DNA of 11,226 bases, taken from assembly GCA_002437285.1 (NCBI GenBank), contig DJOV01000060.1:1-11226 (forward strand), written 5' to 3'. The stretch is from Prevotella sp. UBA6429. Its GTDB lineage: Bacteria; Bacteroidota; Bacteroidia; Bacteroidales; Bacteroidaceae. Below the pieces are notes generated by a model. That model saw only the letters and a program-made list of their open reading frames with translations. It was not told where the DNA came from and searched no databases. The position numbers and the translations under genes are program-made. Positions 1 to 6,964 of this stretch are shown here, piece after piece; within the stretch, counting starts at the first letter, position 1, and the number at the start of each line of letters is the position of its first letter.

Positions 1-142
1 GCGACCGACAAAAAACGCCATTTTCGCGTTCTATTTCATCGGTCGTCCACGACAAACTTTTCGACCAAAAATCATGACAACGATAGCGGTACCCTTTGCC
101 TGTGGTTTGAAAGAAATGTGGGTGAAATCCGCAATCATGCAT
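1..142 (-). CDS. Partial open frame leaving the window, possibly a degraded zinc-ribbon transposase start
   Basis: Reading leftward from an ATG at 142, 47 codons stay open to the window edge, so the 3' end is not visible. The peptide starts MHDCGFHPHFF and contains TGKGYRYRCHD then LSWTTDEIE. The spacing of Cys-Gly, Gly-Tyr-x-Arg-Tyr-x-Cys and Ser-Trp loosely recalls the zinc-ribbon N-terminus of IS1/IS1595-type transposases, but the expected Cys pairs are incomplete; that reading is inference. AGGAGG at 145-150 lies only 2 nt from this ATG, which is too close for a normal site. It is 6 nt from a second ATG at 138 in another frame, which gives a 35-residue peptide ending at 31. Either frame or neither may be real. 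The 29-bp tandem repeats lie just upstream. Confidence 0.25.
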   Translation of the reverse strand, partial: MHDCGFHPHFFQTTGKGYRYRCHDFWSKSLSWTTDEIERENGVFCRS

Positions 143-225
143 ATCCTCCTTTTTCCCTTGTACCAGGTTCCTTCATTTATGGCATAGTCAAAATACGCTT
201 TCAGAACAATGTTGAAACAGTGACA

Positions 226-331
226 CATGCTCGTGTTGCTCCTGGTTTTTGTTCCATGCGCGTGTTGCTCCTGATTTTTGTTCCATGCGCGTGTTGCTCT
301 TGACTTTGCCGCATGCGCGTGTTGCTCATGA
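226..331. repeat. 29-bp tandem repeat, about 3.7 copies
   Basis: Four units begin at 226, 255, 284 and 312. Each starts CATGCGCGTGTTGCTC (first unit CATGCTCGTGTTGCTC) followed by a TGxTTTTTGTTC-like tail. The units are 29, 29 and 28 bp, and the last is cut off after about 20 bp at CATGAC. Because the period is not a multiple of three, any reading frame through the array rotates and gives different peptides from each copy, which argues against coding. There are no unique spacers, so it is not a CRISPR array. It resembles a VNTR or minisatellite in an intergenic region. Confidence 0.85.
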
Positions 332-517
332 CAGAGGGGGAAAGCCCTATCGGGCTGGGGCCCCATGCGAGCCTTCTTACCCAGGGTGTCGCTTCGCTTG
401 CCTTGGGCAAAGTACTTTTGGCCTTTCAGGCCATGCAAGCGAAAAAATGGCCCTTCCGGAATTTACGGTACGCCTTCAAGATGGGAGCAGGACGGAAGAA
501 ATCCCTCTTTTTTGTTT
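332..517. other. Intergenic stretch without a recognisable gene
   Basis: No supported gene lies between the tandem repeat and the hairpin upstream of the VirE-type gene. Open frames here are short and overlap one another in several frames. Two small palindromes are visible: AGCCC/GGGCT with a 4-nt loop at 343-356, and TGGCCT/AGGCCA with a 3-nt loop at 419-433. Neither is followed by a clear T-tract. Confidence 0.5.
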
Positions 518-554
518 CTTTAGGGTGCAATTGACAAGAAATTGCGCCCTAAAG
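518..554. repeat. 15-bp-arm inverted repeat upstream of the virE-type promoter
   Basis: CTTTAGGGTGCAATT (518-532) and AATTGCGCCCTAAAG (540-554) are reverse complements except for one position, which would be a G-U pair in RNA. The loop is 7 nt (533-539). The right arm ends 3 nt before the putative -33 element (558-561) of the downstream gene. It could be an operator, or a terminator that insulates the gene from upstream transcription. The T-rich stretch after it (571-578) is offset from the stem, so it is not a textbook intrinsic terminator. Confidence 0.6.
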
Positions 555-557
555 CCT

Positions 558-587
558 TTTGGATTTCTTGCTTTTTTGCTAACTTTG
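558..587 (+). promoter_or_regulatory. Bacteroidota-type promoter of the VirE-family gene
   Basis: TTTG at 558-561, an 18-bp spacer, and TAACTTTG at 580-587 match the Bacteroidota sigma-ABfr consensus TTTG-N17-23-TAnnTTTG. Initiation would be expected around 593-596, giving a leader of about 12-15 nt before the ATG at 608. This supports 608 over the upstream TTG at 542, which would lie before the promoter. Confidence 0.7.
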
Positions 588-607
588 CACGAAAACCCCA
601 TAAACGC

Positions 608-1843
608 ATGGATGCACTAACTTATCTGCAAAGACGTTGCTCGCTGCGCCGCAATGTGCTGACGGGCGAGACGCTATATGCTCCGCAAGGCACTGACGAC
701 TACCGGCCGCTGAGCCCTGAGGCACGCAACACGATCATCCTGGAGGCTGCTCGAGAGGGCGTGGAGGTCTCCGACGAGACGCTTGAGCGCTTTGCCCACT
801 CCACCCTCGTCACCGACTGGAACCCGGCGGAGGCGTGGCTCGACAGTCTCGACAGCTGGGACGGCACCGACCGCGTGGCCGACCTCGCCAACCGCATCAT
901 CACTTCCAATGCCGACTGGGTGACGCTCTTCCATAAGTGGATGCTGCAGATGGTGGCCCGATGGACGGGTAGGGAGGTGGAGCACCGTGACATCATCGTG
1001 CCGGTCATCGTCGGACAGTTTGGCTTTGGCAAGACTTCGTTTTGCGGCCTGCTGTTGCCTCCCTCTCTCCGCCGCTACTATACCGACCAGATCAAGCTCC
1101 GGTCGACGGCCGAGGTGCACCAGCTGGTGGTCGGCAACCTGCTCCTGTGCATCGATGAGTTTTACCAGGAGAACACCGACCAGGCCCCTGCCGTGCGCTA
1201 TCTCCTGTCGCGCTCAACACCCGTCTTCCGCACCCCCTACGGCGTGACGCGCCTGCCACGCCGCGGCATGGCGGCCTTCATTGCCACCACGGGCAACCTC
1301 CATCCCATGACCGACGCCGCGGGAGCGGCCCGCCTGGTGTGTGTGGAGGCCGAGCACACCATCAATCTCGAGAAGCCCATCCCCTATGAGCAGCTCTACG
1401 CGCAGCTGAGGGACGAGCTCGACGATGGTGCCGACTACGAGCTCACCGACGCCGAGCGCGAGCGCATGGCCGTGCAGAACGCACCGTTCCAGGAGGCCGA
1501 CAACCTGGTGAAGATGATCCGCACACTCTTTGCCCAGCCGCCGCGCGGCAAGCGCGTCAAGGCCACCTACATCGATGCCATCATCGACCGCCTCATGAAG
1601 GAGTACCCTTATTGGACGCCGGGCGAGCACGTCAACCAGGACGTGGGCTTCGCCTTGCAGGAGGCAGGCTTCGTGCGCAGCCGCATCCATGGCCGTTCCT
1701 GCTACAAGGTGGTAGAGCGTGACCCGCGCAAGCTCGACTTCGTGGAGGACAGTCCCGCGGAGCCTGCGGCCGACAACATCGACAACAACCCCTTGGCACG
1801 GGCCTTGTTGTCGGGCCTCGGTGCCTTGGTCAAGAAAGATTAG
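608..1843 (+). CDS. VirE/VapE-family P-loop ATPase with DUF3874-type C-terminus
   Basis: This 411-residue protein has the layout of the VirE/VapE family (Pfam VirE), which is common in Bacteroides and Prevotella and related to primase-helicase ATPases of mobile elements. Visible parts: an N-terminal stretch with LTGETLYAP; WDGTDRVADLA (84-94); FHKWMLQMVA (108-117); Walker A GQFGFGKTS (136-144); PPSLRRYYTD (151-160); Walker B LLLCIDEF (178-185); and a sensor-like FIATTGN (224-230). The C-terminal 110 residues resemble the DUF3874 region with a winged-helix flavour. The N-terminal primase-like domain of longer relatives is absent. The start is ATG 608, because the TTG at 542 precedes the promoter. 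Codon use resembles neighbouring genes, so any transfer is old. No HU-like, DUF4248 or amidase partner lies within reach. Its role is unknown; DNA-stimulated ATPase or helicase activity is inference from the family. Confidence 0.85.
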   Translation: MDALTYLQRRCSLRRNVLTGETLYAPQGTDDYRPLSPEARNTIILEAAREGVEVSDETLERFAHSTLVTDWNPAEAWLDSLDSWDGTDRVADLANRIITSNADWVTLFHKWMLQMVARWTGREVEHRDIIVPVIVGQFGFGKTSFCGLLLPPSLRRYYTDQIKLRSTAEVHQLVVGNLLLCIDEFYQENTDQAPAVRYLLSRSTPVFRTPYGVTRLPRRGMAAFIATTGNLHPMTDAAGAARLVCVEAEHTINLEKPIPYEQLYAQLRDELDDGADYELTDAERERMAVQNAPFQEADNLVKMIRTLFAQPPRGKRVKATYIDAIIDRLMKEYPYWTPGEHVNQDVGFALQEAGFVRSRIHGRSCYKVVERDPRKLDFVEDSPAEPAADNIDNNPLARALLSGLGALVKKD

Positions 1844-2035
1844 AGGTGGGTTCTATCCATTACCACCACTAACAAACATGAATGATGATGGGTTACGTTT
1901 TGCCATCTTTTGGTCTCTTTTCGGCTCAGGCCGCCACCTCGTCCGGTCGTATAGCCCGCGCGTTCCTCACTCGCTGACGCTCTGACCTCGAAAAGAACCT
2001 CAGAATCTGACAAAGCTGATTGATAGAACCCACCT
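1844..2035. repeat. 192-bp element with 14-bp perfect terminal inverted repeats
   Basis: AGGTGGGTTCTATC (1844-1857) and GATAGAACCCACCT (2022-2035) are exact reverse complements, and similarity extends to about 19 bp. The element starts on the base after the VirE-family stop codon and ends 17 bp before the mutS ATG. The interior holds no supported gene and is GC-rich around 1920-1990. The right end (2012-2035) matches 11097-11120 at 22 of 24 positions, so the end sequence is dispersed. No clear target duplication is visible. It may be a MITE-like non-autonomous element, or a structured RNA closed by the 14-bp stem. Confidence 0.65.
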
Positions 2036-2052
2036 ATAAATCAACACACACT

Positions 2053-4722
2053 ATGTCAACAACCAAAGATAAGGGCTTGACGCCCATGATGCGGCAGTTC
2101 TTCTCGCTCAAGGCGAAGAACCCCGACGCCCTCATGCTCTTCCGCTGTGGCGACTTCTATGAGACCTACTGCGAAGACGCCATTGAGGCTTCGCGCATCC
2201 TGGGCATCACGCTCACCAAACGAAACAACGGTGCCTCGGTGGGCGCGGAGATGGCCGGATTCCCCCATCACGCCCTCGACACCTATCTGCCCAAGCTCAT
2301 CCGCGCAGGCAAGCGGGTGGCCATCTGCGACCAGCTGGAGGACCCGAAGAAGAAACGGGAGGCCATCAAGGGCAAGAAGGGCCTCTCGGAGATGGACAAG
2401 ATGGTGAAGCGCGGCATCACCGAACTGGTCACGCCGGGCGTGGCCATGAGCGACAACGTGCTCAACTACAAGGAGAACAACTTCCTCGCTGCCGTCCATT
2501 TCGGCAAGACGGCCTGCGGCATCAGTTTCCTCGACATATCCACGGGTGAGTTTCTGACGGGACAAGGCTCCTATGATTATGTGGAGAAGCTGCTCGGCAA
2601 CTTCTCGCCCAAGGAGGTGCTCTACGACCGCGACCGGAAGGCCGACTTCGAACGTTACTTCGGCACGCGCTACTGCGTCTTCGAGCTCGACGACTGGGTG
2701 TTCACCGAACAGTCGGCGCGACAGAAGCTCCTCAAGCATTTCGGCACCAAGAGCCTCAAGGGCTTTGGCGTCGACTACCTCAAGGAGGGCATCATCGCCT
2801 CCGGAGCCATCATGCAATACCTGGAGCTCACCCAGCACACGCACATCAACCACATCACCTCGCTCAAGCGTATCGAGGAGGAGAAATACGTCCGCCTCGA
2901 CAAGTTCACCATCCGCTCGCTGGAGATTCTGCAGCCCATGCAGGAGGATGGCACGTCGCTGCTTGGCGTCGTCGACCGCACCGTGACACCCATGGGCGGC
3001 CGCCTGCTGCGGCGGTGGATGGTCTTCCCGCTGAAGGATGTCAGGCAGATCAACGACCGGCAGGATGTGGTCGACTATTTCTTCAAGTGTCCCGACTTCC
3101 GCCGCCTGGTCGATGAGCAGCTGCATCACATCGGCGACCTGGAACGCATCATCTCCAAGGTGGCCGTCGGGCGGGTGTCGCCGCGCGAGGTGGTGCAGCT
3201 CAAGCACGCCCTGATGGCCGTGCAGCCCATCAAGTCGGCGTGCCTCCATGCCAACAATGACAGCCTGCACCGGCTGGGCGAGCAGCTCAACCTCTGTGAG
3301 AGCCTGAGAGACCGCATCGAGAGGGAGGTACAGCCCGACCCGCCCTTGCTCGTCAACAAGGGCAACGTCATTGCGGCGGGCTACAGCGCTGAGCTCGACG
3401 ACCTGCGCTCCATCTCGCGCAACGGCAAGGACTACCTGCTGCAAATACAGCAGGACGAGGCCGAGAAGACGGGCATCTCGTCGCTCAAGGTGGGCTTCAA
3501 CAATGTCTTCGGCTACTATCTCGAGGTGCGCAACACGTTCAAGGACAAGGTGCCTGAGACGTGGATACGCAAGCAGACGCTCGCACAGGCCGAACGCTAC
3601 ATCACACCCGAGCTGAAGGAGTATGAGGAGAAGATACTGGGAGCCGACGAGAAGATCCTCGACCTGGAGGCCCGGTTGTTCTCCGACCTGGTGGTGGCCA
3701 TGCAGGAGTTTATCCCGCAGATACAGATCGACGCCAATGTCCTGGCGCACATCGACTGTCTCCTGAGCTTTGCCAAGGTGTCGGAGGACAACCTCTATGT
3801 GAGGCCCGAGGTGGACGATGGCGATGTCATCGACATCCAGCAAGGCCGGCACCCGGTCATCGAGACGCAGATGCCGCTGGGCGAGCGCTATGTGCCCAAT
3901 GACGTGTACCTTGACACGGAGAAGCAGCAGGTGATGATGATCACGGGTCCCAACATGGCCGGTAAGTCGGCCCTGTTGCGCCAGACGGCACTCATCGTGC
4001 TGCTGGCCCAGATAGGGTGCTTCGTGCCCGCAGAGCGTGCCAAAATAGGCTTGGTGGACAAAATCTTCACCCGGGTGGGCGCCAGCGACAACCTATCGCT
4101 CGGCGAGTCGACCTTCATGGTGGAGATGACGGAGGCCGCTGACATCCTCAACAATGTGTCGCCGCGCTCGCTGGTGCTCTTCGACGAGCTCGGGCGCGGC
4201 ACGTCCACCTACGACGGCATCTCCATCGCGTGGGCCATCGTGGAGTATCTGCATGAGCACCCGAAGGCGCGTGCACGCACGCTCTTCGCCACACACTATC
4301 ATGAGCTCAACGAGATGGAGAAAAACTTCCCGCGCATCAAGAACTATAATGTGTCGGTGAAGGAGGTTGACGGCAAGGTCATCTTCCTGCGCAAGCTGGT
4401 GCGTGGCGGTTCCGAGCACTCCTTCGGCATCCATGTGGCCGAGATAGCGGGCATGCCGCGCAGCATCGTCAAGCGAGCACAGGTCATCCTGCGACAGCTT
4501 GAGGCCGACAATGCCTCGGTGGGGACGGCGGGCAAGCCTACGGCTGAGAAACTGGCCGAGAGCCGCGAGGGGGTGCAGATGAGCATCTTCCAGCTCGACG
4601 ATCCCGTGCTCTCACAGGTGCGGGATGAGATCCTGGGCCTCGACATCAACAACCTCACGCCGGTCGAGGCGCTCAACAAGCTCAATGAAATCAAGAAGAT
4701 CGTGACGGGCAAGAGCCAGTAG
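2053..4722 (+). CDS. mutS: DNA mismatch repair protein MutS
   Basis: This is full-length MutS of 889 residues; it recognises mismatches and small loops and recruits MutL. The N-terminal mismatch-binding domain has F35-Y36-E37, where the Phe stacks on the mismatch and the Glu contacts it. The ATPase domain has Walker A GPNMAGKS (632-639), LSLGESTFMVEM, Walker B LVLFDE with D711-E712 followed by LGRGTSTYDG, and ATHYHEL (about 746-752). GGSEHSFGIHVAEIAGMP belongs to the dimerisation helix-turn-helix region. QMSIF (842-846) fits a beta-clamp-binding motif, and the tail LTPVEALNKLNEIKKI is the usual C-terminal helix. I chose ATG 2053 because the in-frame TTG at 2020 lies inside the inverted-repeat element. 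No clear TAnnTTTG promoter is seen directly upstream; read-through from the VirE-type gene or a weak promoter near 1893-1902 is possible. It converges with lgt. Confidence 0.98.
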   Translation: MSTTKDKGLTPMMRQFFSLKAKNPDALMLFRCGDFYETYCEDAIEASRILGITLTKRNNGASVGAEMAGFPHHALDTYLPKLIRAGKRVAICDQLEDPKKKREAIKGKKGLSEMDKMVKRGITELVTPGVAMSDNVLNYKENNFLAAVHFGKTACGISFLDISTGEFLTGQGSYDYVEKLLGNFSPKEVLYDRDRKADFERYFGTRYCVFELDDWVFTEQSARQKLLKHFGTKSLKGFGVDYLKEGIIASGAIMQYLELTQHTHINHITSLKRIEEEKYVRLDKFTIRSLEILQPMQEDGTSLLGVVDRTVTPMGGRLLRRWMVFPLKDVRQINDRQDVVDYFFKCPDFRRLVDEQLHHIGDLERIISKVAVGRVSPREVVQLKHALMAVQPIKSACLHANNDSLHRLGEQLNLCESLRDRIEREVQPDPPLLVNKGNVIAAGYSAELDDLRSISRNGKDYLLQIQQDEAEKTGISSLKVGFNNVFGYYLEVRNTFKDKVPETWIRKQTLAQAERYITPELKEYEEKILGADEKILDLEARLFSDLVVAMQEFIPQIQIDANVLAHIDCLLSFAKVSEDNLYVRPEVDDGDVIDIQQGRHPVIETQMPLGERYVPNDVYLDTEKQQVMMITGPNMAGKSALLRQTALIVLLAQIGCFVPAERAKIGLVDKIFTRVGASDNLSLGESTFMVEMTEAADILNNVSPRSLVLFDELGRGTSTYDGISIAWAIVEYLHEHPKARARTLFATHYHELNEMEKNFPRIKNYNVSVKEVDGKVIFLRKLVRGGSEHSFGIHVAEIAGMPRSIVKRAQVILRQLEADNASVGTAGKPTAEKLAESREGVQMSIFQLDDPVLSQVRDEILGLDINNLTPVEALNKLNEIKKIVTGKSQ

Positions 4723-4797
4723 CGTCTTGGCACTCGGTCCGCCCTCTTCGGTGGAAAAATACCTATCAGGCAATGTTGTCCTGTAGGGTGGGGAAGC

Positions 4798-4874
4798 GGA
4801 AAGCCCCTCAAGGTCTGTCTCCTGTGGTTCGCAGTCTTGCGGACCGGCGGGAGACAAGCCTTGAGGGGCTTTCC
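4798..4874. repeat. 77-nt near-perfect hairpin between convergent mutS and lgt
   Basis: GGAAAGCCCCTCAAGG (4798-4813) pairs exactly with 4859-4874. After a 2x2 mismatch, 4816-4825 pair with 4847-4856 (two G-U pairs). After one bulged base, 4826-4833 pair with 4838-4845 around a GTCT loop. Nearly the whole 77 nt therefore folds back on itself. It sits in the 176-nt gap between the ends of mutS and lgt, so a bidirectional terminator role is plausible. Neither flank has a T-run, however, so it could instead be a REP-like palindromic element. The rest of the gap (4723-4797) shows nothing else. Confidence 0.8.
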
Positions 4875-4898
4875 CTATTTGTGTGTTGTCAGGCGCTG

Positions 4899-5750
4899 CT
4901 ATTCCTGTTTCCAGGGCTTGGCGCCGAGCTTCTTCATGCCACTCTTGCAGAAGATGCAGAAGAGGCCGATGGCGATGAACGGCACGGAGAGCAACTGGCC
5001 CATGTCGAAGAGCATGCCCGCCTCGAAGTCTACCTGGATGTCCTTGGTATACTCGATGAGGAAACGGCTGGTGAAGATGAGCGCCAGGCAGAGGCCGAAG
5101 AAGAGGCCGGTGCCCACCCGTTCGCGATGCTTGCGGTAGACCGTCAGGATGACCAGGAAGATGACGAGGTAGGTCAGCGCCTCATAGAGCTGTCCGGGAT
5201 GGCGCGGGTAACCGTCCACTCGCTCGAAGACGAAGGCCCATGGCACGTCGGTCACCTTGCCGATGATCTCCGAGTTCATGAGGTTTCCGAGCCGGATGAA
5301 CGTGGCGGTGATGCCTGAGCAGATGCCCATGTTGTCGAGCACCACCCAGCCCGGCACACGCGTGCGGCGGCAGTAGAGCCAGATGCCGATGAGCATGCCG
5401 ATCACGCCGCCGTGCGAGGCCAGCCCGGCGTAGCCTGTGTAGTGCCAGGAGCCGTCGGGCATGTGCTGCATGGGCACGATCATCTCGATGAAGTGGTCGA
5501 CCGACGACAGGAAGTAGTCGGGCTGGTAGAACAGGCAGTGGCCCAGCCGGGCACCCACCAGCACGCCGATGAAGATGTAGAAGAACAGGGGATCAAACTT
5601 CTCCTCGGCGATCTTCTCCTCCCGGTAGATGCGGTGCATGAGCAGATAGCCCAGCAGGAGGCCGATGAGCCAGCACGTGGCGTACCACCTCACGCCGAAG
5701 CTCCCGATGTGGAAGATGATCTCGCTGGGGTTCCAATAGATGTAAAGCAT
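4899..5750 (-). CDS. lgt: Prolipoprotein diacylglyceryl transferase Lgt
   Basis: Lgt is an inner-membrane enzyme that moves diacylglycerol from phosphatidylglycerol onto the lipobox cysteine of prolipoproteins, the first lipidation step. The 283-residue protein is strongly hydrophobic, with about seven likely membrane segments. Family signatures are present: the H113-G114-G115 motif in GLASHGGVIGM, RLGNLMNSE (153-161, containing the Lgt signature R and N), HPGQLYE (184-190), and SRFLIEY (228-234) near the C-terminal end. The tail is basic (KKLGAKPWKQE). I chose the ATG at 5750, which begins MLYIYWNP; the open frame extends to 5834 but that would overlap the 3' end of ychF with non-family sequence. 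It lies 37 nt downstream of ychF on the same strand and is probably co-transcribed, with no promoter of its own visible. Confidence 0.97.
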   Translation of the reverse strand: MLYIYWNPSEIIFHIGSFGVRWYATCWLIGLLLGYLLMHRIYREEKIAEEKFDPLFFYIFIGVLVGARLGHCLFYQPDYFLSSVDHFIEMIVPMQHMPDGSWHYTGYAGLASHGGVIGMLIGIWLYCRRTRVPGWVVLDNMGICSGITATFIRLGNLMNSEIIGKVTDVPWAFVFERVDGYPRHPGQLYEALTYLVIFLVILTVYRKHRERVGTGLFFGLCLALIFTSRFLIEYTKDIQVDFEAGMLFDMGQLLSVPFIAIGLFCIFCKSGMKKLGAKPWKQE

Positions 5751-5787
5751 GGTGTGATGGTCTTGTTGGTTGTTGGCCCTGTGGGGC

Positions 5788-6891
5788 TCAGACGTTGAAG
5801 CGGAAGTGCATGATGTCGCCGTCTTGCACCACATACTCCTTGCCCTCGACGTGGAGCTGCCCGGCCTCGCGCACGGCTGCTTCGGTCTTGTACTTCAGGT
5901 AGTCGTCATACTTGATGACCTCGGCGCGGATGAAGCCCTTCTCGAAGTCGGTGTGGATGACGCCGGCGCACTGCGGGGCTTTCCATCCCTTGTGGAAGGT
6001 CCATGCCTTCACTTCCATCTCGCCGGCGGTGATGAAGGTCTGCAGGTTGAGCAGGTGGTAGGCCTTCTTGATGAGGCGGTTGACACCGCTCTCCTCCAGG
6101 CCGAGCTCATCGAGGAAGAGCTTCTTGTCCTCGTAGGTGTCGAGGGAGGCGATGTCCTCCTCGGTCTTGGCGGCGATGACCATGGCCTCGGCGCCCTCCT
6201 GCTGGGCAATCTCCTCGATCTGCTTGCTGTACTTGTTGCCGTCCTTGGCGCTTGCCTCGTCTACGTTGCAGACGTAGAGCACGGGCTTGGTGGTCAGCAG
6301 GAACAGGTCGTGGGCGGCCTGCTGCTCGTCCTTGTCGTCGAAGGTCACCGAGCGGGCGTTCTGTCCCTTGTCGAGCACTTCCTTATAGGCGTGGAGCACG
6401 TTGACCAGCACCTTGGCGTCCTTGTTGCCCGTGGCGGCTATCTTCTCCTGCTTGGCCAGTTGGCCCTCGATGGTCTCCAGGTCCTTGAGCTGTAGCTCGG
6501 TGTCGATGATGTCCTTGTCGGCCGCGGGGTCCACGGGCGCACCGCCCTCGCGCACCACGTTGTCGTCGTCGAAGCAGCGGATGACGTGTATGATGGCGTC
6601 GCACTCGCGTATGTTGCCCAGGAACTTGTTGCCCAGACCCTCGCCCTTGCTGGCACCCTTCACCAGTCCGGCGATGTCGACAATCTCACATGTGGCGGGC
6701 ACGATGCGTCCCGGATGTACGATCTCGGCGAGCTTGGTCAGTCGCTCGTCGGGCACGGTGATGACGCCCAGGTTGGGCTCGATGGTGCAGAAGGGGAAGT
6801 TGGCTGCCTGCGCCTTGGCGCTCGAGAGGCAGTTGAAGAGTGTGGACTTTCCCACGTTGGGCAATCCCACAATACCACATTTTAATGCCAT
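5788..6891 (-). CDS. ychF: Redox-regulated P-loop ATPase YchF (OLA1 family)
   Basis: YchF is a universally conserved Obg-related, ribosome-associated nucleotidase that prefers ATP. The 367-residue length is typical. G1 is GLPNVGKST (9-17), the G3 region is DIAGLVKGASKGEGLG (72-87), and the G4 position reads NVDE (209-212). That is the N-x-x-E form characteristic of YchF, in place of the GTP-specific NKxD. The middle is a coiled-coil-like charged region (about 135-200). The C-terminal TGS domain (about 281-364) includes TFITAGEMEVKAW and ends with YVVQDGDIMHFRFNV. The start ATG at 6891 gives the canonical MALKCGIVGLPNVGKS. A TAACTTTG promoter element lies about 65 nt upstream and a GC-rich hairpin lies in the leader. 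lgt follows after 37 nt. Confidence 0.97.
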   Translation of the reverse strand: MALKCGIVGLPNVGKSTLFNCLSSAKAQAANFPFCTIEPNLGVITVPDERLTKLAEIVHPGRIVPATCEIVDIAGLVKGASKGEGLGNKFLGNIRECDAIIHVIRCFDDDNVVREGGAPVDPAADKDIIDTELQLKDLETIEGQLAKQEKIAATGNKDAKVLVNVLHAYKEVLDKGQNARSVTFDDKDEQQAAHDLFLLTTKPVLYVCNVDEASAKDGNKYSKQIEEIAQQEGAEAMVIAAKTEEDIASLDTYEDKKLFLDELGLEESGVNRLIKKAYHLLNLQTFITAGEMEVKAWTFHKGWKAPQCAGVIHTDFEKGFIRAEVIKYDDYLKYKTEAAVREAGQLHVEGKEYVVQDGDIMHFRFNV

Positions 6892-6911
6892 AGTTTGTTC
6901 GTTTGTTGGTG

Positions 6912-6930
6912 GCCGCGCGGTCCGCGCGGC
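6912..6930 (-). promoter_or_regulatory. GC hairpin in the ychF leader
   Basis: GCCGCGCG (6912-6919) and CGCGCGGC (6923-6930) are exact reverse complements around a 3-nt loop. The stem is 8 bp of pure G/C and begins 20 nt upstream of the ychF ATG, in an otherwise AT-rich leader. On the minus-strand transcript it would sit between the promoter and the start codon. Effects on translation initiation or RNA stability are inference. Confidence 0.5.
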
Positions 6931-6956
6931 TTGCTGTTTGTTTTATTTACAAGGTG

Positions 6957-6964
6957 CAAAGTTA
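6957..6964 (-). promoter_or_regulatory. Promoter -7 element for ychF-lgt
   Basis: The minus strand reads TAACTTTG, an exact TAnnTTTG match, and the extended TAACTTTGCAC is identical to the sequence at the VirE-family promoter (580-590). No convincing TTTG appears at the -33 position, which is A-rich here. Initiation near 6950 would give a leader of about 60 nt. Confidence 0.6.

Noticed and set aside
226..331. CRISPR array
   Set aside because: The whole 29-bp unit repeats head to tail, with no unique spacers between constant repeats.
31..438. 135-codon minus-strand frame across the tandem repeat
   Set aside because: The 29-bp period rotates the frame, giving low-complexity peptides typical of non-coding repeat DNA, and there is no start signal near 438.
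542..607. TTG start adding 22 residues to the VirE-family protein
   Set aside because: It lies upstream of and inside the promoter, and the added residues overlap the inverted repeat. ATG 608 fits better.
2020..2052. TTG start adding 11 residues to MutS
   Set aside because: The added codons come from the inverted-repeat element; the family N-terminus begins shortly before LTPMMRQF, matching ATG 2053.
2056..3852. 598-codon open frame antisense to mutS
   Set aside because: It is the mirror of a GC-rich coding sequence whose codon bias removes stops on the opposite strand. It overlaps an unmistakable mutS and resembles no family I recognise.
5751..5834. Upstream start extending Lgt by 28 residues
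   Set aside because: It would overlap the ychF 3' end and adds a polar, non-family N-terminus before the expected membrane segment.
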